A stretch of DNA of 64,000 bases from NCBI RefSeq assembly GCF_014647055.1, contig NZ_BMOL01000007.1, positions 1 through 64,000 of the forward strand, read 5' to 3'. The notes under the pieces were generated by a model. It ran no database searches. It was not told where the DNA came from and saw nothing but the letters and a program-made list of their open reading frames with translations. The stretch is from Deinococcus aerolatus (GTDB lineage Bacteria; Deinococcota; Deinococci; Deinococcales; Deinococcaceae). Below are positions 51,801 to 63,013 of the stretch, one piece after another. A program made the translations under genes and the position numbers. Positions within the stretch are counted from its first letter, which is position 1, and each line of letters starts with the position of its first letter.

Positions 51801-53975
51801 CTACTTCACGAACAGCATCTGCCGGTACGTTGGCAATGGCCACAGCTTGAAATCGATCAGGTTCTCCAGTCGGTCGGCCACGGTCCGGACCTCCCGCATG
51901 GCAGGCAGCACCGCGTCGCGCATGTGGTAGGCCTTCTGGTGGACTTCCTCGCCGCCCTGGGCCTCGTTCTGCTCGCGCAGGACCTGCAGGGCGTCGTACA
52001 GGCTGTCGGTCAGTTCGCCCACCTCCCGCCTCACTCCGGCGGCGGCGCGGCTGCCTTCGGGAACGTCCTTCAGCGCCGCCAGGTAGCTCAGGGCCGCCGG
52101 CAGAATCTGGCGCTGCGCCATGTACTCGGTGGTCTCGCCCTCGATGTTGACGGTCTTGAAATAGATGTCGAACATGATCTCCTGTCGGGCCGCCAATTCG
52201 CGGTCATTCAGGATTTCCAGCCGGCCGAACAGCTCGACGTTCTTGGGGCTGTGCAGATGTTCCACCGCGTCTAGGGCAGTCCGCAGGTTCAGCAGGCCGC
52301 GCTGATGTTCGGCCTCCTGGTGCCACTCGTCGCTGTAGCCATCGCCGTCAAAGACGATGCGCTGGTGTTTTTTGTAGGTGTCGCGCACCAGCTCGGCCAG
52401 CGCCGTGTCCAGTTCCTGGCCGCCGTCCACCCGGGCCTGCAGGTCCGTGATCAGCTGGCCCACCGAATCGGCCACGATGGTGTTCATGACGGTGATGGGA
52501 AAGGAGATGCTCTGGGAACTGCCCACCGCACGGAACTCGAACTTGTTGCCGGTAAAGGCAAACGGACTGGTGCGGTTGCGGTCTCCGGCATGCACCGGGA
52601 TTTCCGGCAATACGCGGCTGCCCAGCCCCATCAGCCCTGCCGATTTGCCGCGTCCGCCCTGCCCGCTGGCAAGGCGCTCGTAAATATCGCTCAGCTCACT
52701 GCCCAGAAAGATGCTGATGATCGCGGGCGGAGCCTCGGCGGCCCCCAGGCGGTGATCGTTGCTGGCGCTGGCCACGCAGGCACGCAGCAGGTCCTGGTGC
52801 TCGTCCACGGCCTTGAGGACGGCAGACGTAAAGAACAGGAACTGCATGTTCTCGTCGGGGGTGTCGCCGGGGTCCAGCAGGTTCTCGCCCGCGTCGGTGG
52901 CCATGCTCCAGTTGCAGTGCTTGCCGCTGCCGTTGACCCCGGCAAAGGGTTTCTCGTGCATCAGGCAGACCAGGCCGTACTTGCGGGCGGTGGTCCGCAG
53001 CACCTGCATCATCAGCTGCTGGTGATCGGCGGCGATGTTGCTGTTCTCGAAGATCGGGGCCACCTCGAACTGACCGGGGGCCACCTCGTTGTGGCGGGTC
53101 TTGACCGGAATACCCAGCGCGTACAGCTGCATCTCGGCGTCGGTCATGAAGCTCAGGATGCGGTCCGGAATTGCGCCGAAGTAGTGGTCCTCCAGTTCCT
53201 GCCCGCGTGGGGGCTTGGCCCCGAACAGGGTACGTCCGGTCATCACCAGATCGGGACGGCGGTAGTAGTACTCCTCAGCGATCAGGAAGTATTCCTGCTC
53301 CGCACCCAGGCTGCTGGTCACGCGGGTGCCCTCGGACGCGCCGAACAGCTTGAGGGCCGGCGTGACCGCCTTGTTCAGCGCCTCGATGGAACGCAGCAGC
53401 GGAATCTTGAGGTCCAGCGCCTCGCCCCGCCACGACGCGAACACGCTGGGAATGCACAGCGTCGCGCCGTTGGCGTGCCGGACCACAAAGGCCGGCGACG
53501 AGGGGTCCCAGGCGGTGTAGCCGCGCGCCTCGAAGGTGGCCCGCAGGCCCCCGGACGGAAAGCTCGACGCATCCGGTTCGGCCTGGATCAGCTCCTTGCC
53601 CGAGAAAGACATGATTGCCACGCCGTCCCCGGCCGGGTTCAGGAACGAGTCGTGCTTCTCGGCGGTGCCGCCGGTCAGCGGCTGAAACCAGTGGGTGTAG
53701 TGGGTGGCGCCCATTTCCATGGCCCAGGTCTTCATGGCCAGCGCCACCGTGTCGGCGATGGTGGGGTCCAGCGTCTCGCCGCGCTCGGCGGTGGCCTGCA
53801 GGCTCTTGAACGCGCTCTTGCTCATGCGTGTCTTGAGCTGGTCCACCGTCAGCACGTCACTGGCAAACTTCTCGGTGATCAGCTGGCTGGGCGTGGGCTG
53901 CGCGGTGGCCTCCACGCGCCAGTTGCGGGCCGCCGAGTTGACATCGAAATCCTGGTTGTTGCCGGTCTGAGTCAT
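51801..53975 (-). CDS. glnN: Glutamine synthetase type III
   Basis: The 724-residue enzyme is of the GlnN family (usual size about 720-730). It has the N-terminal GSIII domain ([18 protein letters not shown]), the catalytic region with [25 protein letters not shown] and [12 protein letters not shown], and the C-terminal [16 protein letters not shown]. It makes glutamine from glutamate, ammonia and ATP. The ATG at 53975 has a GGGGAG site; the longer upstream frame is leader sequence. It is divergent from glnA (type I), so the two isoforms stand side by side. Confidence 0.95.
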   Translation of the reverse strand: MTQTGNNQDFDVNSAARNWRVEATAQPTPSQLITEKFASDVLTVDQLKTRMSKSAFKSLQATAERGETLDPTIADTVALAMKTWAMEMGATHYTHWFQPLTGGTAEKHDSFLNPAGDGVAIMSFSGKELIQAEPDASSFPSGGLRATFEARGYTAWDPSSPAFVVRHANGATLCIPSVFASWRGEALDLKIPLLRSIEALNKAVTPALKLFGASEGTRVTSSLGAEQEYFLIAEEYYYRRPDLVMTGRTLFGAKPPRGQELEDHYFGAIPDRILSFMTDAEMQLYALGIPVKTRHNEVAPGQFEVAPIFENSNIAADHQQLMMQVLRTTARKYGLVCLMHEKPFAGVNGSGKHCNWSMATDAGENLLDPGDTPDENMQFLFFTSAVLKAVDEHQDLLRACVASASNDHRLGAAEAPPAIISIFLGSELSDIYERLASGQGGRGKSAGLMGLGSRVLPEIPVHAGDRNRTSPFAFTGNKFEFRAVGSSQSISFPITVMNTIVADSVGQLITDLQARVDGGQELDTALAELVRDTYKKHQRIVFDGDGYSDEWHQEAEHQRGLLNLRTALDAVEHLHSPKNVELFGRLEILNDRELAARQEIMFDIYFKTVNIEGETTEYMAQRQILPAALSYLAALKDVPEGSRAAAGVRREVGELTDSLYDALQVLREQNEAQGGEEVHQKAYHMRDAVLPAMREVRTVADRLENLIDFKLWPLPTYRQMLFVK

Positions 53976-54005
53976 AGTCGCTCCCCCTGGAGAACACCAC
54001 ACATA

Positions 54006-54051
54006 GGCGGACGCCGGGGCTGATCGCCTGCTGGCCCCGGAGCCGTCCGCC
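54006..54051 (-). promoter_or_regulatory. Stable hairpin in the glnN leader
   Basis: GGCGGACG (54006-54013) pairs with CGTCCGCC (54044-54051) and CCGGGGC (54014-54020) pairs with GCCCCGG (54034-54040). This gives a 15-bp stem with a 3-base bulge and a 13-base loop. It lies about 30 bases before the ATG, between promoter and start. The ribosome binding site itself can pair in a small CTCC-AGGG-GGAG hairpin. It may be a regulatory leader. Confidence 0.6.
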
Positions 54052-54072
54052 GCTGGTCTGTCATCGGGGGTA

Positions 54073-54101
54073 AGTATAGGGGGCCGGTCGGGAGCGGTCA
54101 A
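54073..54101 (-). promoter_or_regulatory. Promoter of glnN
   Basis: On the minus strand -35 TTGACC (54101-54096), a 17-base spacer and a consensus -10 TATACT (54078-54073). It yields a leader of about 90 nt that contains the hairpin. Confidence 0.8.
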
Positions 54102-54249
54102 CGCACTTCTCTGAACAAGTGGCCGGGAAATTCCCCATGATAGGACACGGCGACGGCGGATTGAGCAATCTGTTCAGGTGAAGGGTGCGATCTGTTAAGA
54201 AGTGGGGATACAGATTGCACACCAGCGGCGCTCCGGCTCCTCCTGCCCG

Positions 54250-54611
54250 TTAGAGGGGCTGGCCGGTCAGGCTGCGGGCGCAGGCCTTCAGCCCCTGCGG
54301 CGTCCCCTCAGACAGCATCTCGCCGCACGCGCCGCCGCCCATCCGATTCTGGTCAATGCTGATCGGCGCGTTCAGGTGCTCGATGCGGTCCACGTCCGGC
54401 TGACCGTCATGCGGCAGGAATCCCTGAAAGCCGTGAGTCTCGTCCAGCCGCCGCGGCACCTCGGCGGTGCTGGTGTCGAAGACCAGCGAGGACTTGCCGG
54501 ACCCCGCCATGCCGGTAAACACCGTGATCTGCCCTTGGAAATGCACAACGACACGACTTTGAGGTTGTTGTCGTGTGCGCCGTATACCTCGATGAAGTGC
54601 CGCCGGGTCAT
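54250..54611 (-). pseudogene. UvrA-like gene remnant
   Basis: The reading starts with MTRRHFIEVYGAHDNNLKVVS, shown here by its parts MTRRHFIEVYGA and HDNNLKVVS, which is the UvrA N terminus, behind a perfect GGAGG at 7-base spacing. Near 54530 one base is missing. After it the frame continues with ITVFTGMAGSGKSSLVFDT (Walker A) and PHDGQPDVDRIEHLNAPI. It then jumps to a C-terminal-like end, EGTPQGLKACARSLTG. So over 600 residues of the middle are deleted. It looks like a relic of a UvrA2/drug-resistance-type UvrA. Some of the end reading is less certain. Confidence 0.75.
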
Positions 54612-54774
54612 CTGTGAACCTCCGGTGGTCTTCAGGCTCCCTGACATTCATGTGAGAACCCCTGCACGGCAGAGCTTCATCCCGTCTTACCTCTGGGGCG
54701 GCTGTGCCGTGTCCGCTTGCCTGCGCCACCGGACGCTACCCTGGGCTCAGAACGTTCCCGGAGGTAACCCGCAC

Positions 54775-56127
54775 ATGACCCCTTCCCCCGCAGCCGAGCG
54801 GGCCGAGATCCTCTCGCGCCTGCAAGACGCCCAGATCAAGTTTCTGCGCCTGCAATTCACCGACATCCTGGGCACCACCAAGAACGTGGAGGTGCCGCCC
54901 TCGCAGTTCGAGAAGGCGCTGAGCGGCGACGTGACCTTTGACGGCAGCGCCGTGGAGGGCTTTACCCGCGTCGAGGAATCCGACATGTTGCTGCGCCCGG
55001 ACCTGGGCACCTTCCTGATCTACCCGCCGTTCTCGCGGGAAGAGGGCGAGCGCGGCGCGGTGGCCCGGCTGATCTGCGACGTGACCCTGCCCGACGGCAC
55101 GCCGTTCGAGGGCGACCCCAGGCGGGTGCTGCAACGCCAGATCGAGCGGGCGCATGGCCTGGGCTACGAGATGTTCGTCGGCACCGAGCCGGAGTTCTTC
55201 CTGTTCGAGCGCACCCCGGCGGGCCTGGGCAGCACCGTCACGCATGACCGGGCCGGCTACTTTGATCTGGCCCCCATCGACAAGGGCGAGCGCATCCGGC
55301 GCGAGATTGCCAACAAGCTGGTCGAGATGGGCTTCGAGATCGAGGCCTCCCACCATGAGGTGGCCCCCGGCCAGCACGAGATCGACTTTCGCTACGCCCC
55401 AGCGCTGGAGACGGCGGACCGCATCGCCACCTTCAAATTCGTGGTCAAGCGGGTGGCGCTGGAGTACGGCCTGCTGGCCAGCTTTCTGCCCAAGCCGCTG
55501 GCGGGCGTCAGCGGCAGCGGCATGCACTGTCACCTGAGCCTGTTCAGGAACGGTCAGAACACCTTTGCCGACGAGAGCGGCGAATACGGCCTGTCCAGGA
55601 CCGCCGAGAATTTCATCGCCGGGCTGCTGGACCACGCCGAGGGCATGACCGCCATCACCAATCCTCTGGTCAACAGCTACAAACGGCTGGTGCCGGGCTT
55701 TGAGGCCCCGGTGAACATCGCCTGGAGCACCAGCAACCGCTCGGCACTGGTCCGCATTCCGGCCAAGCGCGGAAACTCCACCCGCGCCGAACTGCGGATG
55801 CCGGACCCCAGTTGCAATCCATATCTGGCGCTGGCGGTCATGCTGGCCGCCGGCCTGGACGGCATCGAGCGGGGCCTGGAGCCGCCACCCGCCATTGCCC
55901 GCAACATCTTCAGGATGACCGTGCGCGAGAAGCGCCACCACCGCGTCAAGGAACTGCCCACCGACCTGCGCGAGGCCCTCGACGAACTGGGCAAGGACGA
56001 GGTGCTGCGCCGCGCCCTGGGCGAACACGTCATGGACCACTTCGTGGCGGCCAAGCGCGCCGAGTGGCGCGAGTACAGCGCCGCCGTGCATGCCTGGGAA
56101 CTGGAACGGTACCTGGACCTGGTGTAG
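54775..56127 (+). CDS. glnA: Glutamine synthetase type I
   Basis: The 450-residue enzyme has the beta-grasp domain (1-105, FLRLQFTDILGTTKNVEVP and VTFDGSAVEGF) and the catalytic domain with EPEFFLFE, SHHEVAPGQHEIDF, KPLAGVSGSGMHCHLSL and the RIPAKRGNSTRAELRMPDPSCNPYLA end (read in parts). The length and the absence of an adenylylation tyrosine region suggest the I-alpha subtype controlled by feedback. GGAGG lies 10 bases before the ATG. It follows the UvrA-like remnant, which points the other way. Confidence 0.95.
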   Translation: MTPSPAAERAEILSRLQDAQIKFLRLQFTDILGTTKNVEVPPSQFEKALSGDVTFDGSAVEGFTRVEESDMLLRPDLGTFLIYPPFSREEGERGAVARLICDVTLPDGTPFEGDPRRVLQRQIERAHGLGYEMFVGTEPEFFLFERTPAGLGSTVTHDRAGYFDLAPIDKGERIRREIANKLVEMGFEIEASHHEVAPGQHEIDFRYAPALETADRIATFKFVVKRVALEYGLLASFLPKPLAGVSGSGMHCHLSLFRNGQNTFADESGEYGLSRTAENFIAGLLDHAEGMTAITNPLVNSYKRLVPGFEAPVNIAWSTSNRSALVRIPAKRGNSTRAELRMPDPSCNPYLALAVMLAAGLDGIERGLEPPPAIARNIFRMTVREKRHHRVKELPTDLREALDELGKDEVLRRALGEHVMDHFVAAKRAEWREYSAAVHAWELERYLDLV

Positions 56128-56299
56128 CTCCGGAGTCCTGCCATCACATACCCCTCGCTGTATTAAGACCCCGGATGAAGAACATCACAGCGCCTTCTTG
56201 CTGTATTTATATTGCGCCAAAGTGACACTTCTCGGCAACTATTCTTCGGCAATGCCGCAGTCTGAACGTCGGAGTTCCAAAGGTCTGATGAGGGGCGCA

Positions 56300-56328
56300 T
56301 TGACTTCACCTTAAGTCATCTCTAGAAT
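56300..56328 (+). promoter_or_regulatory. Promoter and operator of the liv operon
   Basis: TTGACT (56300-56305), a 17-base spacer and TAGAAT (56323-56328) form a strong promoter. A perfect inverted repeat TGACTT-6-AAGTCA (56301-56318) overlaps the -35 and spacer, as for a repressor site. Confidence 0.75.
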
Positions 56329-56394
56329 CTCGCTATCGCAACCACACGCAATGCATGCCCAAGGGCCTGCGGCGCACCTATATCCGGAGGAATT

Positions 56395-57552
<1,158 letters not shown>

Positions 57553-57573
57553 ATCTCGCCTTTGATTGACCTT

Positions 57574-57605
57574 GGGGCCGGGCCACGTGCCTGGCCCCTT
57601 TTTTG
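57574..57605 (+). terminator. Terminator after livJ
   Basis: GGGGCCGGGC pairs with GCCTGGCCCC (one G-T), followed by six T. Confidence 0.88.
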
Positions 57606-57752
57606 AGAACTCCGGGGCACGGAGACGGTTTGGAAGTGATTCCACCTGTCATCCGCGCCGCATTCCAAGAGTAGAATGCCGTCGATTTTACCCTCGCCGT
57701 TATTTCTGAGTCCCGCTACACCCCCTTCATTCATTGAAAGGAGCTGATTTCT

Positions 57753-58769
57753 TTGGAACTTTCTGTCCTGCTGCCCTTCATCGTCAACGTTATCGTGGGC
57801 GGCCTGATCCTGGGATTCGTTTACGCCATCATCGCGCTGGGCTACACCATGGTGTACGGCGTGCTGCAACTGATCAATTTCGCGCACTCGGAGGTGTTCA
57901 TCACCGGCGCGGTGGTGGGCTTCGAGATTTTCCGCATCCTTCAGGACTCGCCGATGAATGGCTACCTCAAGTTGCTGCTCGCGCTGATGTCCGCCATGGT
58001 GGTCTCGGGACTGCTGAATGTGCTGATCGAGCGCCTGGCGTACCGCCCGCTGCGCGGCGCGCCCCGGCTGGTGCCGCTGATCACAGCCATCGGGGTATCG
58101 CTGATCCTGCAAGACGTGCTGCGCTTTCTCGAAGGATTGCAGGGGCGCTTTGACCTGACCTACACGCTGCCCGCCGGATTCGGCAACAAGTTCTGCGCCG
58201 CCGAGGGCAGCAGTTGTGCGCCGCTGGGCAACTTCCTGCGCAGCGTTGGCGTGGACGTGCAGCTCAAAGACGTGATTCTGGTTGTGGTGGCCCTGGTCAG
58301 CCTGACCGTGCTGAATTACGTGGTCAACCGCACCCGGCTGGGCAAGGCGATTCGCGCCGTGTCGCAAGACCGCGTGACTGCGGGCCTGATGGGCATCGAT
58401 TCCAACCGGATGATCAGCGCCACCTTCCTGATCGGTGGGGCGCTGGGCGGCGTCAGCGGCGTGCTGTTCGGCATCAAGTTCGGCACGGTCAATGCCTACA
58501 GCGGCTTTGACCCCGGCATCATCGCCTTCACGGCGGCCGTGCTGGGCGGCATCGGCAGTATTCCCGGCGCGGTGCTGGGCGGGCTGTTGCTGGGCGTGAT
58601 CCAGAACCTGATCGGCGTGATGAACATCTTCGGCGACCTGCTGGGCATCGATAACCTGGGCACCATCGACGCGAGCTATTCCAAGATCGGGCCGTTCATC
58701 GTGCTGGTGCTGATCCTGATCTTCAAGCCCACCGGCCTGCTCGGCAAGAGCAACGTGGAGAAGGTATGA
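57753..58769 (+). CDS. livH: Branched-chain amino acid ABC permease LivH
   Basis: The 338-residue protein has eight membrane segments and the LivH motifs IIALGYTMVYGVLQLINFAH (in its parts) and TAAVLGGIGSIPGAVLGG. It forms the channel with LivM. The start is TTG with an AAGGAG site at 9-base spacing; no ATG fits. It is separated from livJ by a terminator and a 150-base gap holding a small inverted repeat GCATTC-8-GAATGC (57660-57679). ATGA overlap with livM. Confidence 0.92.
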   Translation: MELSVLLPFIVNVIVGGLILGFVYAIIALGYTMVYGVLQLINFAHSEVFITGAVVGFEIFRILQDSPMNGYLKLLLALMSAMVVSGLLNVLIERLAYRPLRGAPRLVPLITAIGVSLILQDVLRFLEGLQGRFDLTYTLPAGFGNKFCAAEGSSCAPLGNFLRSVGVDVQLKDVILVVVALVSLTVLNYVVNRTRLGKAIRAVSQDRVTAGLMGIDSNRMISATFLIGGALGGVSGVLFGIKFGTVNAYSGFDPGIIAFTAAVLGGIGSIPGAVLGGLLLGVIQNLIGVMNIFGDLLGIDNLGTIDASYSKIGPFIVLVLILIFKPTGLLGKSNVEKV

Positions 58770-60403
58770 CGGTTGCCAACCCCGCCAAGCCTGCGGTGCG
58801 CCCGCCCACCGTCCAACCGGACCGCACCTTCTGGCTGATGCTGTTCTTCATTGTTTCCAGCGTGCTGCTGCTGGTCTCGCACTCGCCCGAGATGCTCAGA
58901 AACCTGGGGCCGCTGGGGGACGTGCTGCGCAACAAGGTGATCGAGGCGCTGGTCGTCTCGCTGTTCCTGGCCAACGTGCTGTTCGCCTATCTGTGGAAGG
59001 CCGCGAACTGGGCCAAGCTGATCGTGGGGCTGGGCAGCCTGCTGTTCGTGCTGCCGCTGGCCGGACAGACCGACACCAGCCTGCTGGACCTGAGCATTCA
59101 GATCATGATCTTTGCCGCGCTGGCCCTGGGCCTGAACATCGTGGTGGGCCTGGCCGGCCTGCTGGATCTGGGCTACGTGGCGTTCTTCGCGGTGGGCGCG
59201 TACACCTGGGGCATCTTTGCGAGCCCACGCTTCGGTGAGGTGCTGCGCTACTACGGCGAAAATCCCGGCAGCACCGGTGCGGGCACCCTGGCTATTGGGC
59301 TGGTGCTCACGGCGGTCACGGCAGGCAGCATGGTGTACATCAAAGGGCTTCAGGCCCGCGTCGCGCCCACCCGCCTGAGTGATCGCAGCTTTCTGCTGGC
59401 TGGCATCGGCCTGCTGGCCGGCATCATCCTGGTGGCCCGCTCCATTGTGGTTCTGAGCTCAGGCTCGGCAGAAGCGCTGGCCAACGGCATCAGCCCCGGC
59501 TTCTTCTGGCTGTTTCTGGCCCTGAGCATCATGGCCGCCGCCGTGGTGGGCCTGCTGATCGGTCTGCCGGTGCTCAAGCTCAAGGGCGACTATCTGGCCA
59601 TCATCACGCTGGGCCTAGGCGAGGTGATCCGGGTGCTGGCCAACAACCTGGATCTGTACACGGCTGGTTCGCAGGGCATCACCCCCGTCGGCTCGGCCTC
59701 GGTGCCGTGGTTCAACAGTCTGGCCGGGACGCTGGGCTTCCGGCCTGACCAGTACAACCTGCTGTTTCTGTACATGCTGGTGCTGGTCATGATCGCCGTG
59801 GTTCTGCTGGTGAACGTGCGCCTGGACCAGAGCCGCATCGGTCGGGCCTGGATTGCCATCCGCGACGACGAGATTGCGGCGCAGGCCATGGGCGTGCCGC
59901 TGATGCAGACCAAGCTGATTGCCTTTGCCACCGGGGCAAGCTTCGCCGGCGTCATGGGCATGATCTTCGCGGCCAAGCAGACCTTTATCAGCCCCGAGAG
60001 CTTCAACCTGCTGCAGAGCATCCTGGTGCTGAGCATGGTGGTGCTGGGCGGCATGGGTTCATTCAGCGGCGTGATTCTGGGCGCGGCAGTCGTAACGCTG
60101 CTGAACCTGCGGATCCTGCCGGGGCTGGGCGAGGCCAGCGCCAACGTGTCCTGGATTCCGCAGGAGGTCAACCCGGCGAACTACAACCGCTTTATCTTTG
60201 GCTCGATTCTGGTGGCGATGATGCTCTTGCGCCCGGAGGGCCTGCTGCCCAACAAACGCCGGACACGCGAACTGCACCACGGCGAGGACCAGGAAGACGA
60301 GAGCGAGGACGGCAACGCCGGCGGCCTGAAGGCGGGCGGAGACGTATACAGCGCCGGGCTGGCCACCATCAAGGAAGACGACCGCCCCGGAGGCAGCCGA
60401 TGA
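58766..60403 (+). CDS. livM: Branched-chain amino acid ABC permease LivM
   Basis: The 545-residue protein has an N-terminal extension, about ten membrane helices and the LivM core GLNIVVGLAGLLDLGYVAFFAVGAYTWG (in its parts), LKLKGDYLAIITLGLGEVIR and VVLGGMGSFSGVILGAA. It is longer than the usual LivM (about 420): residues ~1-110 add helices and the last ~50 are an acidic charged tail. It overlaps livH and livG by four bases (ATGA). Confidence 0.92.
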   Translation: MTVANPAKPAVRPPTVQPDRTFWLMLFFIVSSVLLLVSHSPEMLRNLGPLGDVLRNKVIEALVVSLFLANVLFAYLWKAANWAKLIVGLGSLLFVLPLAGQTDTSLLDLSIQIMIFAALALGLNIVVGLAGLLDLGYVAFFAVGAYTWGIFASPRFGEVLRYYGENPGSTGAGTLAIGLVLTAVTAGSMVYIKGLQARVAPTRLSDRSFLLAGIGLLAGIILVARSIVVLSSGSAEALANGISPGFFWLFLALSIMAAAVVGLLIGLPVLKLKGDYLAIITLGLGEVIRVLANNLDLYTAGSQGITPVGSASVPWFNSLAGTLGFRPDQYNLLFLYMLVLVMIAVVLLVNVRLDQSRIGRAWIAIRDDEIAAQAMGVPLMQTKLIAFATGASFAGVMGMIFAAKQTFISPESFNLLQSILVLSMVVLGGMGSFSGVILGAAVVTLLNLRILPGLGEASANVSWIPQEVNPANYNRFIFGSILVAMMLLRPEGLLPNKRRTRELHHGEDQEDESEDGNAGGLKAGGDVYSAGLATIKEDDRPGGSR

Positions 60404-61243
60404 TCAAGACCACCATCCACCCCGGCCCCGCGGCACCGGCCAGCGCCGGTAGCATCCTCGAAGTTAGCGGACTGACCAAGGAATTCGGTGGCCTGACCGC
60501 CGTGAACTCGGTCACCATGAACGTCCCCGAACGCAGCATCGTCAGCGTGATCGGCCCCAACGGCGCGGGCAAGACCACCTTCTTCAACATGATCACCGGC
60601 ATCTATGCGCCCACACACGGCAGCATTCATCTGGCCGGCCGCAGTCTGGTGGGCCTGCGGCCCGATCAGGTGACGGAGGCCGGCATTGCGCGGACCTTCC
60701 AGAACATCCGGCTGTTTTCCTCGATGACCAGTGAGGAGAACATCATGGTAGGCCGCAACTCGCGCCTGAAAAGCACCTTTGTGGATGCCGTGCTGCGCAC
60801 CCGCCGCTTTCATGAGTCCGAACACGAGGCGCGTGAGGCCGCCCGGATCATGCTGGACTTCGTGGGCCTGAGCCGCTGGCGCAACGAGATCGCTACCAAC
60901 CTACCCTACGGCGATCAGCGCAAGCTGGAAATCGCCCGTGCACTGGCCACCACCCCCAAACTGATCCTGCTGGACGAACCGGCCGCCGGCATGAATCCCC
61001 GCGAGACCGAGGACCTCAAGGCCCTGATCCGCCGCGTGCGCGACGAACTGGGGGTGACGGTGTGCCTGATCGAGCATGACATGCGGCTGGTCATGACCCT
61101 CAGCGAGTACATCACCGTGCTGGACTACGGCAGCAAGATCAGCGAGGGCCTGCCGCATCAGGTCCGCAACGACCCCGCCGTGATGGAAGCCTACCTGGGC
61201 CGCGGGGCGGCCGCCGGGGAATACGGCAAGGAGGAGAAACCCA

Positions 61244-61251
<8 letters not shown>
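60400..61251 (+). CDS. livG: Branched-chain amino acid ABC ATPase LivG
   Basis: The 283-residue ATPase has Walker A GPNGAGKT (~51), the LivG-type signature LPYGDQRKLEIARAL and Walker B LILLDEPAAGMNP, with H-loop IEHDMRLVM. It works with LivF to energise uptake. It overlaps livM and livF. Confidence 0.94.
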
Positions 61252-62011
<760 letters not shown>

Positions 62012-62063
62012 GCCCACCAGCAAGGCGGGAAACCGCAGCAGACCGCCAGCACACACCACGCAG

Positions 62064-62096
62064 GGCCGGAGCCGGAAAGCCCCGGCCCCGGCCTTT
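62064..62096 (+). terminator. Terminator of the liv operon
   Basis: GGCCGG-A-GCCGG pairs with CCGGC-C-CCGGCC, followed by TTT. Confidence 0.75.
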
Positions 62097-62379
62097 GGGT
62101 CCACTCGTCAGGTCTGCGCGGGCCGTGAACACGACGCGCCTCGCCGCCATGCCGACCGTGGGCAGTGAGCTGTATACCCCTCCGGCGAACTGAACGCCAG
62201 CGCAGCCCCCGGCCCATCACCATCACGCCGGGGCACGGGCCTGCCGCAACGATCCCAGCGCCCGCAGCGCCAGCGGCGTGACCGCAGGCCAGCGCGAAGA
62301 TAAGAGACCGCGCCGCCCCTTCAGGGGCCGGTCCAGGAGGGCCCCAACGTCAGCGTCCCGGCGCCTCGGCCCTCTCTCA
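62097..62379. other. Gap between liv operon and the YczE-like gene
   Basis: No supported gene. On the minus strand a hairpin GACCG-GCCCC-TGAA-GGGGC-GGCG-CGGTC (62306-62333) followed by TCTT may end the YczE-like transcript. A short minus frame at about 62223-62370 with good codon use could be a relic of a lost gene. Confidence 0.45.
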
Positions 62380-63006
62380 TCAGCCTTTCCTGCCCAGTCC
62401 GAACAGCCCCAGCCCCCAGCCCATCGCTGGTCCCACCGCCAGCGCGAAGACCAGCGTGCCCCAGCCCAGCGGTCCGCCCATGGCCCAGCCCAGCAGCAGC
62501 ACCGCCAGTTCCACACCGCTGCGGATGCGCGGCACCGGCCAGCCGGTCACGCGGCGCAGCGCCAGCGTCAGGCCGTCGCGCGGGCCGGCACCCAGGCCAG
62601 CCGCCACGTAGGCCCCGGTGGCAAAACCCAGCAGCAGCACCCCCAGCCCAAACTGTGCCCAGCGCCAGCCCAGCGCCGATGGATCGGGAATCAGCGGGGC
62701 CAGTACATCCAGGAACACCCCGATCAGGACCACGTTCAGGACTGTACCCAGGCCAATGCGCTCGCGCAGGCGCAGGGCCGTAAAGGCCACGATGGCAGCC
62801 CCGGTCAGGACACTGACCACACCCACCGTCAGCGGCAGGTGCCGGGTCAGGCCCACATGCAGCACTTCCCAGGGGGCCACCCCCACGCGGGCGTCCAGCA
62901 TCATCCGCAGGCTCAGACCGTACAGGAACAGGCCTGTCAGCAGCAGGGCCAGCCGTCCGGCCCGTGAGGGCCGAACCAGTCCGGCCAGCGGCGCAGACAC
63001 GGTCAT
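62380..63006 (-). CDS. YczE/YitT-type membrane protein
   Basis: The 208-residue protein has five hydrophobic segments and the family motifs LYGLSLRMMLDARVGVAPWEVLHVGL (in its parts) and GLGAGPRDGLTLAL. These two mark the YczE group of uncharacterised membrane proteins. The ATG at 63006, 7 bases after the lipoprotein stop, is chosen over a longer frame upstream. Function unknown; the pairing with a lipoprotein gene suggests one transcript. Confidence 0.82.
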   Translation of the reverse strand: MTVSAPLAGLVRPSRAGRLALLLTGLFLYGLSLRMMLDARVGVAPWEVLHVGLTRHLPLTVGVVSVLTGAAIVAFTALRLRERIGLGTVLNVVLIGVFLDVLAPLIPDPSALGWRWAQFGLGVLLLGFATGAYVAAGLGAGPRDGLTLALRRVTGWPVPRIRSGVELAVLLLGWAMGGPLGWGTLVFALAVGPAMGWGLGLFGLGRKG

Positions 63007-63013
63007 GCGGTGA

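Noticed and set aside
54372..54647. Functional short UvrA-like protein
   Set aside because: The frame leaves UvrA similarity after the missing base near 54530 and becomes Arg/Ser-rich noise, so it is a broken gene.
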